NCBI GenBank assembly: GCA_949357655.1
Contig: CASHTG010000009.1
Coordinates: 992,001-1,056,000 of the forward strand
Direction of reading: 5' to 3'
Source of the DNA: Parascedosporium putredinis
Lineage: Eukaryota > Ascomycota > Sordariomycetes > Microascales > Microascaceae
DNA length: 64,000 nt
Below are positions 12,691-23,811 of this stretch, in pieces; the first letter of the stretch is position 1, and each line of letters starts with the position of its first letter. Below the pieces are notes generated by a model, which worked only from the letters and a program-made list of their open reading frames with translations, was not told the DNA's origin and did not search any database. The translations under genes were made by a program, and so were the position numbers.

Positions 12691-13872
12691 GACTGTGAGT
12701 ACGGGTTCCCTTTTGAGTTTCTTCTCTGTTTCTTTCTTTTGCTTCTTTAGTAGGTAGATGGTTTGTCTCGCGCGGATTTTGCGTGTAGTCGGAGGGCAGT
12801 TAGTCTTGTGCCGCCGGGTTGTGTTTCTGAATTTTTCGATATAAATGTTTCATTAAATAAAACAACGAGAATGTCGCACTCCATGACCTACATGTATGGA
12901 TGTTTTAATACCCTTGAGCGAAGCTGGATTTCCTGACATGTTGGTGGCTGTGAAGAAAGGACGTCATCGCCGGAGCGCTCCGTGTTCCCTTTTCTGGAAC
13001 TGTTCGGTGTGGCACTGGTGGCTTTTGGCCTGCTCCTGATCCTTCAGCGCATGCCCCGTGGCAAAGTGAGGTCAGTGAGGTCAGCGTACGGAAGCCAAGC
13101 CGATCAGGAGCGGAGCGGCCCGGCCGAAAATGGAGAGGATCGGCGGGGACTGGGTGCGCCTTGGTCTCCCAACCCAACGTAAACGCGGGGTTCGCTTTGC
13201 GCCGCCTCCATCTCAAAACGACGCAATGCTGGGTTCGATTGTTCTAGGGCTGTTGACACTGGACTTGAACACCGAGGAAAAAGGAGCATTACCTGGGCAG
13301 GTGAAGAGAAGAGAAAACTATAGCCTTAGAGGGTTTGTTCGGGGATAAGGGATTTATTTTATTTTATAACTGTGTGTAATGTATCTATAGAAATGAAATA
13401 TTTTTCTCTTTCATTGATCTATTCTAATACAGGTCGATCAGTATTGGCTTGTTCCGGGCGAAGCTTGCTTGTTGGTGATGCGTTGCCGTGTTGTGTCTTG
13501 AATGCGTGGTTGGATTTACATATGTGCACGGAGCCAACAGTCGACGCAAAGTTGAGCGAATCTTGCTTCGACACTGCGCCATCTACTCAGAGTTCCTAGT
13601 CCTAGCAACCATTGCCGAAAGGTCGACAGCTAACCACCGGCATCGGTTACGCGACTCAAAGGTTCTAGTGTCTCGTCCGGTTCATGCATTTGGGATTGCC
13701 GGCATCGTGTCAGGTGACGTGCGCAGCAGCAGCGCAGTTACCCCACACAGAGTCGGGGTATAGTTCGATGTTGCCATCTCAACTCCTCCCTAGTCTCAAC
13801 CTCTTTTTGTGTCTCGAAACTAACCGTATCTCACCCTAAAAACACTTCTTCATCTAGTGAAACTCCATCGTC
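12691..13872. other. Intergenic, divergent promoter region
   Basis: Lies between the minus-strand gene at 12690 and the plus-strand gene at 13873, so it carries both promoters. ORFs at 12905-13216 and 13130-13348 overlap in antisense and show nothing recognisable. Confidence 0.5.
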
Positions 13873-15009
13873 ATGCTCAACATTGGCATCTTCCCCGCCT
13901 CGGGCGGTCTAGGGAGCAGCACCTACACCCATCTCCTGAACCATGTGCCCAACGATAAAGTGACTCTCATCGCCCGCTTCCCAGAAAAGATCCCGGGAAC
14001 TTATGTTCAGAACGGAGCTCGTGTCCGCAAAGCCTCATACGAGTCTGACCCTCAAGAGCTTGAGGCGGCCTTTGCTGATATCGAGGTGTTGTTCCTCATT
14101 TCCTATCCAAGTCACGTTCGGGACTATCGCGTCAAGGTGTGTTGTGTTCTTATTATTGTGGTGATTTCTATTTCTATCTATATAAAGTTCTATGTGCATG
14201 TCCCCTTTTTCTATGTCTCTCTATCTCTAATGGCTATCCGCCGTCTATTTCTATGCTGTCTTAATTTCTTCTTTCTTCTTTTCCTCTCGTCCGCTGGATC
14301 CCCAAGCTTACCATGGAAAACCAGGTCCAACTCCCAGCAATCGACGCCGCCGTACGTGCGGGAGTAAAGCACATATTCTACAGCTCCCTCGGTTTCGCAG
14401 GTGACCTCTCCGACCACTCCTCGCCGTCGTCATGCAAGCCCACCTCGACTGCGAGAAGCACCTCGCCGAGCTCGCCCGCCAGCGCCCCGACATCACCTAC
14501 ACCTCCGTCCGGGAAGGCCTCTACTCCGAATCGTTCCCCATCTACACGGCCTTCTTCAACCCGCGAGAGCCCACCCCCGAGATTCTCATCCCCACGACGG
14601 CTCCGCGCCGGGCGTCGCCTGGGTGAAGCGCGACGAGCTAGGCGAAGCCACGGCCAAGCTGATCGAGCGGTACGCTGCCGACCCGGCCGCCTTCGAGTTT
14701 GTCAACGCCAAGGTGCTGCTGACGGGTAACAAGCCGTGGACGCTGGCGGAGACGGTCCGGTGTTTGGGCGAAGCCTTGGGAAAAGAGGTTAGGATCCGGG
14801 AGGTGAGCGTGGAAGAGTACGCGAGGCAGACGCAGGTCGAGGGTCGTTTCGGGTCTGCGGCCGTGGCTGAATCGTGGGCGACGGCGTGGGAGGCGATTCG
14901 GGCTGGCGAGACGGCTGTCGTGACTCGCACGTTGGCCGAAATCCTGGGCAGAACGCCGGAAGATTTTGATCAGACGATCAAACAACTCCTTTCTCAACAG
15001 CGAGATTAA
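13873..15009 (+). CDS. NmrA-like NAD(P)-binding Rossmann protein
   Basis: Two exons: 13873-14136 and 14307-15009 (170-nt intron, GTGTGT donor). The N-terminus NIGIFPASGGLGSSTY carries a modified GxxGxxG dinucleotide-binding loop. It is followed by LIARFPEKIP, a Y-E-S-D-P segment typical of NmrA-like redox sensors, VLFLISYPSHVRDYRV, and AAVRAGVKHIFYSSLGFAGD. The C-terminal half (WVKRDELGEATAKLIERY, KPWTLAETVRCLGEALGKEV) matches the substrate domain of NmrA/isoflavone-reductase-like proteins. Frame breaks near 14424 and at the C4 run 14591-14594 each resolve with one missing C, giving 322 aa. It may be a cofactor-binding regulator or an atypical SDR reductase; the sequence does not decide. It converges on the methyltransferase gene. 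Confidence 0.82.
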
Positions 15010-15118
15010 GGAAGAAACCCGGAGGGACTCCTCTACCAGGTCGGGTGGGCGAGTTTTGTGGGTCAAGGTGGCGTTGTGCGCATGTGCGTGTTTTTTGTGT
15101 CTCGCTTGCGGGCATCGC

Positions 15119-16112
15119 TCATCGAGTTTCAACGTCGGTCCATCCAATCTGGAATAGCCGATAGCCACGCTCATCACCCCGACCGACGCCCTTTGCTTCT
15201 CCAAGTGTTCGGAGCGAAGAATCCTCAAGACACGGCCTTCCTCATTGACAGGGCAGTCGTCCGCCGCAAAGGCAGCCTGGACGGTGGCTTGACGCCCGTG
15301 AACTTGCCATCCTCCCGAATCGTCGTGAGCATCCAAAACACGCCCCGGGGCGCCAGGAACCGCGCGGCGCAGTCTCGGAGTAGGATCGCGTGCTCCGGCC
15401 CGTACACCACGTCTGCCGCGATCAGCACGTTGGCCGGCTTGTCTAGAGGCGCGTCGAAAGTGGGGCACGACCAGTCTAGTAGAGCTGTGTCTACCGCGAG
15501 ACCGTTGCTGCGGATGTTGCGCTGTAGGTTGTCTAGGACCTGCGGGTGGTAGTCAGTCGAGATGACCTGGGCATTCGGTAAACCGAGGTGTGGCAGCGCG
15601 GCGCCGAGAACGAGGCTCATGAGTCCTGTGCCGGCACCGAGCTCGATGATGCGCGGGGCTTCGGTCGCGCTTCCTGGTTGTTTCTTCGTGGAGAGGCCGA
15701 ACCGGGCGGGGTCCGCGCAGAGGAGGCGGGAGAAGATGATGGAGGCGCCCCAGATTTGCAGGCCGACGTCGTCGGGATCTTCGCTGCTCTTCCCCGCTAG
15801 TCTGTCGTAGAGCTTGATTTCGATGGGCGTCTGCACGGTTTCCTTACCGCACGGAGTCGTCAAGCTAAAAGCGAACTCGTGCGCAAATTCATCCTCGACG
15901 CCGTCCGAAAGGTCCTCCGACGGGCTAGGAGCGAACATGGCTTCCATGATACAGGCCGCTTCATCGATAGCGTACTGTCGCACATCGTCCTCGAAATCGC
16001 AAAGCAACATCTCCGCGCGACCGAGAAAACCCGAGAGCCACCGCTGGGCGACGTCGCGCTCAAATGCGTCGGCCCTCAGCTGGGCTAACACGTCCTCTCG
16101 CCGGCCCGCCAT
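15119..16112 (-). CDS. Lysine-methyltransferase-like protein (Methyltransf_16)
   Basis: SAM-dependent methyltransferase of the METTL21/FAM86-like family, which methylates lysines of proteins such as translation factors. Motif I is IIELGAGTGLMSLVLGAAL, followed by VISTDYHPQVLDNL, LLDWSCPTF and the family signature NVLIAADVVYGPEHA. I use the Met at 16112 (MAGRREDVLAQL), although the frame stays open upstream to 16466. Near 15285 a missing base moves the frame to ATVQAAFAADDC and RVLRILRSEHLEKQR, the usual end of these proteins. The exact stop is uncertain: the shifted frame stays open, and 15119 assumes one further missing base. The protein would then be about 330 aa. The target protein is unknown. 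Confidence 0.75.
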
Positions 16113-18766
16113 GGTCTGGGACCCCTCGATGTCGGATGCGTAACCCGAATCGAGGGGGTTGACTCTCCCCCAGAGGCGATGCGGGGCAAGGGGTTTGCAG
16201 AAAGCGAGACTGACACGGGCAGAGGGCAGTATATCTCGGATAGGTTTTCTAGGGCTGATAGGATGTGGTACTCGGTGAGCTTGGCGCCTGCGCGGAGCGG
16301 GGCAGGCTACTCGAGGGGGAGACGGATATTTGGCGGGCTTCATCTTGTCCTGTGGCTTTTTGGGTCTTAGAGGGAAGAGGGGCAGGGATGGGAGAGATCC
16401 GGAGACAACTACGACAGGGCGAAGAGAACGCTTCGCATCACGAAAGGAGGGACGGGAATTTGACAATCACTTTGAGAGAAAAGGTTTCCATCGTGGTCAG
16501 GCGGCAGAGGAAGGGAAACTTGGGTCTTTCTATTGGGTGCTGGACCGTGCAAATCCAGCCCTAATCAGAATTAGGGGCGGGGACCCGCTCTTGTTATCCA
16601 CTCGATTTGATGCTATCGTGATATTAGAGGGAGAAAAGAAAAATTTTCCTTTAAAGGGCGGTAAAAAAAAAAAAAAAAAAGAGTCTTCGGGACGGGCTGC
16701 CGTCCACATGGGGCCCTTTGAGCCCCCACGAGGTAAAAGCCACTGGCAGGAACAAGCCCGGCCGAGAACCCCATAGGCCAGTTCTACCCTAGGTTTGGAT
16801 GGATACTGACCCCCATGTTCTTACATGGACGCCTTTAAATGCCTTGGGTGAGCTCGTGGTTCTTTGAGAAGATTCTGGCGCCAAATGACAAAACTTTGAT
16901 GACCCACGTTGACGGTTCATGCCACGCCAGTCGAGTGCTCCACTTCCAGGTCCTCGGATCCACTTGCCAGGGGCTCTTTACTAAGCCGCTTGAGAGCTAT
17001 TATGCGGCGCATGCTTTATTTGACATGTCCAATTGCGGGAATTTCTCTCACTCGATGTTTATCTACTAATGCTGTTGATCTCCTGGTTAGATTTGTCCAT
17101 CTATAAACTGTTTGCAGCATCTTCTTAAGGATCCCCACACTGAAGCGTGATATATACTAGCAAGGGATCTTACTAGGAAGTCACTGTCTTTTTGATACTT
17201 GTGGCTCATGTCACTGCACTCTTTTTCGTTCTGCGTTGAATAGCCTCTACTATTCATAGGAAATAGGCGTTTTTCTACCTGACGTGACCATTAGCCCGTG
17301 TTGCGGCTTGATGCAAAGGTCAAGGGTTGGGATGTTGGTTCAGTTAGGTTGGGATGATGTGAACAGACTAAGCATGCAGCACATCCTCATCTTCACACTA
17401 GCTCTGTAGTGTCCTAGTATTGAAAACATATGATAAGATAAATATTTGAGGAAAAGAATATGAAAAGAGCCTCTTCCATAGATGAGATCGGGATTTGCCC
17501 CCGATCTCTAGGACGTGTTCAGGGATACAATTGGTCCCTTTCGAAGCGGCAATGGCCATGTGGAATTTGGCGAGCTTTAAAGCGGGAGAAAGAAACCTGA
17601 AGGCGTAGGTCCAACTAACACCTCGACGATTTTGACCCATTTCAGTCTTCTCTTTTCTCTATCAAGCGAGGAACAGGCCTTGTGATAACGGCAGGGGAAG
17701 TTGCATCCATGGATCTTAATTTGCCCAGGTGCAGACCCTGTGAACCGCTCTCCTCAAAAATGGTTGTTCGCTGTACACTTAGAAAACCTGTGGTATACTA
17801 GGAATTTCAAACGACACCAAGACTATTTAGCAGTGTTGGGTGGCCCTCTATTAGGCAAGGTAGCATAATACTCGATGACGTGCTTTCGCTTTCCGAAAGA
17901 TAAAAAGGGAGAAGGGGGATAGGGAATCAAATATTCACGTAAGCCCGGATCTTTCTGAGCTCTCTAGATCGGCTAGATCGGGGAATCATGTTATAGGGTG
18001 ATAAAAGGACAAATTTGTTTCATATTTTATCACGTAGGTCCTCTATCGCTATTCGGAGTTCATCGAGCCAGGCTTACTCCCAGACTCCCCGTCTCCGACT
18101 TGGCCCGCCAACTGCCGTCTCGGCGGTACGGGGATACAACAAGACGCGCACTCGTACTTCGGAATGTGGGGAGCGAGATGGTGCACGCATTAGGAGAGGA
18201 TCCTCTCGTTTCCCGGATGTCGCTTATCAGCTCCGACAAGGCGTCGCAAAGCTTCGCACAGCCCAAGATACCCCAGGCTTGCCCGCTTCTCCTCCCCCTT
18301 CCTGCGGGATTCCTTCCCCCACTAAGAAGGTCGGGAAGACGCCATCGCCGAAAACGGCGTTTTCTCGGAAACGCCCCAACTGCGCGATCACGACAGGCAC
18401 GGCAGTCAGTGATAGCCCCTGTTTCGTTGTCGCTATGTTGGCTGATTGGTTCCCGTAGGATCCTTAGCGTCCGCGCTAATGGCTTGGGGTCAGGGACTCG
18501 GTGCGGAGGGGTCCATCGGCAGACGCGCCCAGCCTTGACTGCCAGCTCTCCCCGGCGACGTACACGTCGGAATGATAGTGGGAAAAGAAGTCAGGTAATA
18601 TAAGAATGGGGTTTGTCAGGTGTCCTTTGCTGAGGAAGAGCTTGAGAATAAAAAGGTCGACCAATAATTTCTACAATCCTACTTTCTAAGCAGCTTTTCC
18701 ACAAACACACACACACAACACATAATCACCCTCTGCTCTTCTTATCCTCACACCCTCTCCAAAACA
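16113..18766. other. Intergenic region, AT-richer, with hairpin and poly-A
   Basis: No defensible gene. It holds an 18-base A run (16663-16680), a 7-bp inverted repeat ending in ATTAGGG (16559-16576) and a perfect 9-bp hairpin with a 7-nt loop at 17484-17508. An ORF at about 18015-18458 begins with a mitochondrial-presequence-like stretch (Arg/Ser-rich) but lacks an in-frame ATG and was not called. The last 300 bp is the promoter and CT-rich leader of the next gene. Confidence 0.5.
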
Positions 18767-19341
18767 ATGGCGCCCTCTATTCACCCCTCCATCGACAGCG
18801 GCCTCGTCAAGGGCGCCGAAAACTTCCAGGGCGGCACCATCCGGTGCCACTGCGCCAGCAACCCCGTCGAGGTCGCCCTCAAGGGCAACGTCCTCCACAA
18901 CCACGCCTGCGGCTGCTCCAAGTGCTGGAAGCCCGAGGGCAGCCTCTTCTCCGTCATCGCCGTCATCCCCGCGACAACGTCGAGGTCACCGCCAACGCCG
19001 CCAAGCTCCACGTCGTCGACGCCAACGCCGCCATCCTCCGCAACGCCTGCAAGGAGTGCGGCGTCCACCTGTTTGGCCGCATCGAGAAGGAGCACCCCTT
19101 CAAGGGCCTCGACTTTGTCCACGTCGAGCTCTCCAGCGAAAAGGGCTGGCAGGAGCCCCAGTTCGCCGCCTTTGTCTCCTCCATTATCGAGCAGGGCTTC
19201 CACCCCAAGGGCATCGACGAGGTCCGCGCCAAGCTTGAGTCCGTTGGTCTCAAGACTTACGATAGCCTTTCCCCGCCTTTGATGGATGCTATTGCCACCT
19301 GGACTGCCCAGAAGAGCGGTGCTTTGCCCGCTCAGCTTTAA
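18767..19341 (+). CDS. gfa: S-(hydroxymethyl)glutathione synthase (GFA family)
   Basis: Glutathione-dependent formaldehyde-activating enzyme, 191 aa. It accelerates formation of S-hydroxymethylglutathione, the substrate for formaldehyde dehydrogenase in formaldehyde detoxification. The start ATG at 18767 has a good context (ccaaaacaATGGCG). Zinc-site motifs are plain: IRCHCASNPVEV, HACGCSKCWKPEG and the later CKECGVHLFGR, with the family ending KTYDSLSPPLMDAIATW. The length equals the usual fungal enzyme. The frame breaks at the C4 run 18967-18970, exactly where the conserved VIPRDNV segment needs one more C. No intron. A (CA)n-type tract about 50 bp upstream lies in the leader. Confidence 0.93.
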
Positions 19342-19899
19342 ACGGTTTTAATACATGTTTCTAATAGGGATGGGAGGACGTTGATCAAATGTATTACACA
19401 AGGTGTTAGAAAATGGAATGAGGGTGGGAAGGGACACAGGCCAATTGGGGGCCAGGGACGACGAAGTTATGAAAATATCGATAGATGATGTAACCTATTA
19501 AGCTACAAATAGACGTATATTCCACAACATGATGGGTGAACTCATGTATATTCGTGTTTCATTGAGCTTCGTATGCATAAATGATTATAAACTCTATTCG
19601 CCGAGTGAAGGCGGATGGATAGTGTAGACCGATTTCCGTGTAGATTTGTAGCCCCAACGCCAGGTTCCAAGTTTCGCCAGTGTGATACAGTAGGAAATGA
19701 ATAAGAAACAAAAAGCCGCCTCCGGTAGTAGGGAAACAAGGCAAAGGCCGAGGTATACTGAGACCCTTGACAAAAGAAAGTGAAAATAGGGAGAAGGTGG
19801 AGAGAGAGGGAGATGAAGAGGTAGAGAAGGGAAAGAGAAGAGAGAGAGCGGAGATATTAGGGAAAAGCGGAGAAGGAGCAAAAATATATATGCCGTCCT
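19342..19899. other. Convergent 3' region with GA tract
   Basis: Lies between two converging genes. A purine-rich tract of AG/GAGA character runs from about 19780 to 19880. No gene seen. Confidence 0.5.
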
Positions 19900-22800
19900 T
19901 TACCCATTGTTGGATGTTCCAGCCCCATCATTGAGAAGCTCCTTGAGCTTGTTCATCTTGACTGGCTTCGTCAAAAGAGGTTGCACCCACTCGACATCGC
20001 GTTATTGCGACTCAACTCGCTGCTCAGCCCCGTCACCGCGATGATGCGGCTCGGGGTAATCTGGGCCTCGGCCTCGAGCTTGCGAATCTCCCGCGTGGCC
20101 TCGAACCCGTCCATGACGGGCATGGTCAGGTCCATGAACACGGTGTCGAACAAGGGACCGCCGCCGCCGCCGCCGCCGTCACGCTGCTGCGCGAGGGAGG
20201 CCGCGTACAGGTCCACGGCTTCTTGGCCATTAGAGGCGGTGGAGAATGTGTGCTTCAGCTTGGACATGATGTTGGTGAGTAGTTTCATGTTGATGGGGTT
20301 GTCGTCGACGAGGAGTACGTGGTGCGCCCCGGGCGACTTTGCTTGCGTGTTTGCGGAGACGTCGCTTGTGGTCGGGGTCTGGGGTGTGGCGGCGTGGGGG
20401 AAAGAGGGGTTTCTTCCCAGGATTGGCTGTCGGCTGGGAGGTGGCCGTCGGACTGGGGGAGGTGGTATCGAGATGCCGGGGATGGTGGCTTGTGTGGGAG
20501 TAGGGCAGAGTTCCGGGAGGGAAAGCTGGGGCCGGCTGGCGCTTAGCGCGGCCAGCAGGGTCGCGGACAGCTTCCGGGGCGCTACGGGGTCGCGCAGGCA
20601 GATGCCGTAGTGTTCGACGGAGCCCGGGGTTAGGAGCGACGACTCGCCGGCGCCGGAGGAGACGAGGATGAGGGGCCACACCTTGGCGATGTCGGCGTGG
20701 GTAAACGCCGTGGGGTCGCGGCCGAAGAAGCCGGCGTCGATAAAGTAGACGTCGGCGTACGGGATCGGGTACGTGTCGCCGCAGGCGAGCATCTGCATGC
20801 CGAGGCCCTCGCCCGCAATGGACCGAAGGGTTTCGTCGAGCATCAGTGACCGCGCGTGCATCTCCTCGGTGGCGGGCTCCGTGCGGCCTAGGGCGACGAA
20901 GAGCGCCGGGGACAGCAAGCACGCCGTCCGTCCGCGGAGCTGATCGACGTCGGGTTCGCCTCCGGAGGGGAGAGTAGCGTTGTTGCGGGACCGTGGGGCC
21001 GGAGGGCGAGGTGGCGGAGCCGAGATCGAGGGGCACGAGGACGCGGACGAGGGTACCGCGGCCGACGGCGCTCTGGACGTCGACGGTGCCGCCGAGCCGG
21101 GTGACGAGCTGCTGCACGATGCTGAGGCCGAGGCCGGTTCCCGGCGAGTGTTGGTCCTCTTGGGAAAAGGGGGTGAAGATCTGGTACTTGAGGTAGTCGG
21201 TGCTCATGCCGCAGCCCGTGTCCTCGACGGTGAAGGAGACGTAGTCGCGCACGTGGCCCGTAGCCCGCTCGGTGCGCTGCAGTGTGGTGAGCTCGGTGCG
21301 GATGTACCCCGCGTCGGTGTACTTGAGGGCGTTGCCAAAGAGGTTCATGACGATGCGCTTCCAGGCGCCGACGTCGACGGGGAGGGTGACGGTGGGCAGC
21401 TTGCCGACGACGAGGGTGACGAGGACCGAGTGCTTGGCGAGGTCCTTGCCGACGTCGAGGACGCGCGTGGAGTAGATGCCCTGCTGCGGCTTGCGGTGCA
21501 TGGAGGTGAGGAAGGCGTTTTCCGACAGGTAGCTGACGTTGACGGCCTCGACGACGTCCTCGACGAGCTGGCCGAGGTCGGCGAGGGGATCTCGGTAACG
21601 GAGACCTTGGAGTTCTTGCCGCCGCCGAGCACGACGGTGTAGTCGAGCAGGTTGTTAAAGGTGTCGAGCAGCGTCTTGCTGCACGAGTCGAGCATGTCCA
21701 GCGTGGGCAGGAGGCTCGGGTCCAGCGCACCGAGGCTCTGGCGGATAAGCTCGCTGCTGGCCATGATGCCGTGCAAGGGGGTACGCAGCTCGTGGCTGAT
21801 GGAGGACACGAAGTTGGATTTGGCGTGGTTGGCGGCGAGCGCTTCGAGGCGGGATACCTCGGCCATGACGGAGTTGCTGAAGGCGGACACGAGGCTGATG
21901 TCCTTGAGCTCGACGGCGCGTATCGGGTCGGCGATCCAACCGAGCGCCGCGGCGTACCAGCACTCGCGCTGGAAATGCCACAGCGGTAGGAAGACGATGT
22001 ACTTGGCCGCGGGTACGGCGTGGAACAGCGCCGCCACGTCGGACTGCAGCGCGGCGTCGGTGCCGACGGGCACGCTGCACCCGGGGAAGTGTTTGCCCGC
22101 GCCGTACGTCTCGTCGATGGGGCCGAACTCGTCCGCCGTGAAGATGTGGCCGCGCTCGTATTTCTGTATCAGCCTCTGCAGTGTGGCTTCCGGCACCCGG
22201 ATAGGAGGAGTAGCCGCGGCTGCTGCCGCCGCGCCCGCGGGAGTTTCCTGCTCGGCGATGGACTTGACGATGACGCCGCAAAACGGGCCGGCGGCCTCTT
22301 CTTCGGCGTTGACGTCGGGGGTGCGTCGGCGTTGAGCTGGTCGGATCGACCGACGTAGGAGCTGGGGACGGCGTCGACGAAGACGAGGCCGTCCATGTCC
22401 ATGGACTGGCGTATCGCGGCGGCGGCGCGGAAAAAGTAGATTTGATATTCGCGGAGCTGATGAAGCCACTGGGCTGGGAGTCGGAGTCGCGGTCGGTCGA
22501 CGCCCGAGCCGGCTCGGGCGCGCCCGGGCCCTGGCTGATGGACATGGCTTCTTCGTCGGGGTCGGCGAGGGTTTCCGTGAGGATCTCGTGCTGGTCGAGG
22601 GGTTGCCCACGTCGTCGCCCCGCGCGGAGGTATCGGGCGTCGCCGCCGGCCGTCCTGTTGGCGAAAACGGCGAGGCCGAGGTCGAGTAGGACGACGAGGA
22701 GCGTTGCAAGGTGGGATGATGGGGCGGCGCGTAGTCGGCCATGACGAGGTCCGACATGCTGTCGCTTGTTGTGTTGCGTTCCGAGGGCGCCGAGCCGGCC

Positions 22801-23811
22801 GTCCTGGGCGCGCTCTCGGAGGCGGTGGATCTGTGGTGGGTGGGGACCGGGGCGAGGGGGTGGGGTCGTCGCGGATGAAGCTGCTAAGCGTGCTGATGAG
22901 GCTGCCGGCGCGCTCGCGGCTCTGCTTCTCGCGCACGAGCTCGAGGTGGGCGGTGATGGCGGCGGCGATCTCGTTGAGGCAGTCGACGGTCTCGTCGTTG
23001 TCGAACTCGTGCAGCTTGTCGTCGACGACGCAGTAGCTGCCGAGGAGGTAGCCGAGGGACGAGACGAGGGGCACCTCGATGTAGGAGACGAACCAGGGGT
23101 AGTCCACGACGTAAGGTCTCGTGTCGTAGGCCGGGTCGGTGCGGAAGTCGTTGACGATGTAGCGCGTGCGGTTCGCGATGATGTTGGGGCCCGTCTTGGC
23201 CCACTCGCCCGTCTCGTCGAGAAAGGCCTTCATGGTGGTGGGGCACACGCCCCAGCAGGCCTCGAGCTTGCAGCACCCGATCCAGATGGCGTCGCCCTCG
23301 GCGTGGCGCTTCTCGATGATGGAGTGGGACTGCGTCATCTCGGACACGACGTACTGGTAGTTGCGGTCGATGAGTGAGAGGAAGGACCGTTTGGTGTTGA
23401 GGCGGAGGGCGCCGAGCTGGACGAGGGCGTTGATGGTGGGGTCCTGGTTGAGGGGAAGCCGGCTTCGGGGCCGGCCTCGATGTCCAGCGGGAAGGAGGCT
23501 GCGGTGAGAAATCTGGAGGGGGAAAAAGTCAGGTCACGGTACGAGTTGGTTTGCGCTCCTTGCTTTTATTTTTGGAGGTTCTTTTCCTTTTCTTTTTTTT
23601 TTTTTTTTTCTCTCTCTCGTTTCCCCTCCAACCTTGGCGAGGGACTGAAGAGGAAAAGCCACACAACATCACACGACAAAAACGATGGATCAAAGGGTCA
23701 AGCTTACGCTGCAATCTCACGATCTCGCGCCCGGTCATAATCTTCTACGGCGCATGGCTCCGGGGCCGACGGTTGCGCAGCAGCCAGGGCCTGCGCGCCG
23801 TCGAGAACCAT
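19900..23811 (-). CDS. GAF-domain hybrid sensor histidine kinase
   Basis: Hybrid two-component sensor, about 1,241 aa. Exon 1 is 23811-23708 and exon 2 is 23512-19900, with a 195-nt T-rich intron ending CTGAC...CCTCCAG. Domain order: a short N-terminal exon; a GAF domain (RSFLSLIDRNYQYVVSEMTQ through LVSSLGYLLGSYCVVDD); a low-complexity Ser/Pro linker; a second sensor-like stretch; HisKA with the phospho-acceptor in SSISHELRTPLHGI; HATPase boxes NLFGNALKYTDAG, DTGCGM and GTGLGLSI; and a C-terminal receiver (VLLVDDNPINMKLL, phospho-Asp in FMDLTMPVMDG, Lys in LTKPVKMNK). It should signal through a phosphotransfer protein to MAP-kinase or transcription outputs. Nine apparent single-base losses break the frame, near 23453, 22843, 22600, 22445, 22319, 21587, 21000, 20987 and 20000. 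Restoring all nine makes the exon sum divisible by three. Confidence 0.9.

Noticed and set aside
16559..16576. CCCTAAT-CAGA-ATTAGGG inverted repeat, telomere-like hexamers
   Set aside because: Only one unit each side, inside unique DNA; a small hairpin by chance, not an internal telomere array.
18015..18458. ORF with Arg/Ser-rich, mitochondrial-presequence-like start
   Set aside because: No in-frame ATG, no recognisable mature domain and no clear splice partner. Kept only as a note.
22169..23377. Long plus-strand and alternative-frame ORFs across the histidine kinase region (for example 22766-23377)
   Set aside because: GC-rich shadows of the minus-strand kinase; the conserved GAF, HisKA, HATPase and receiver motifs lie on the minus strand.
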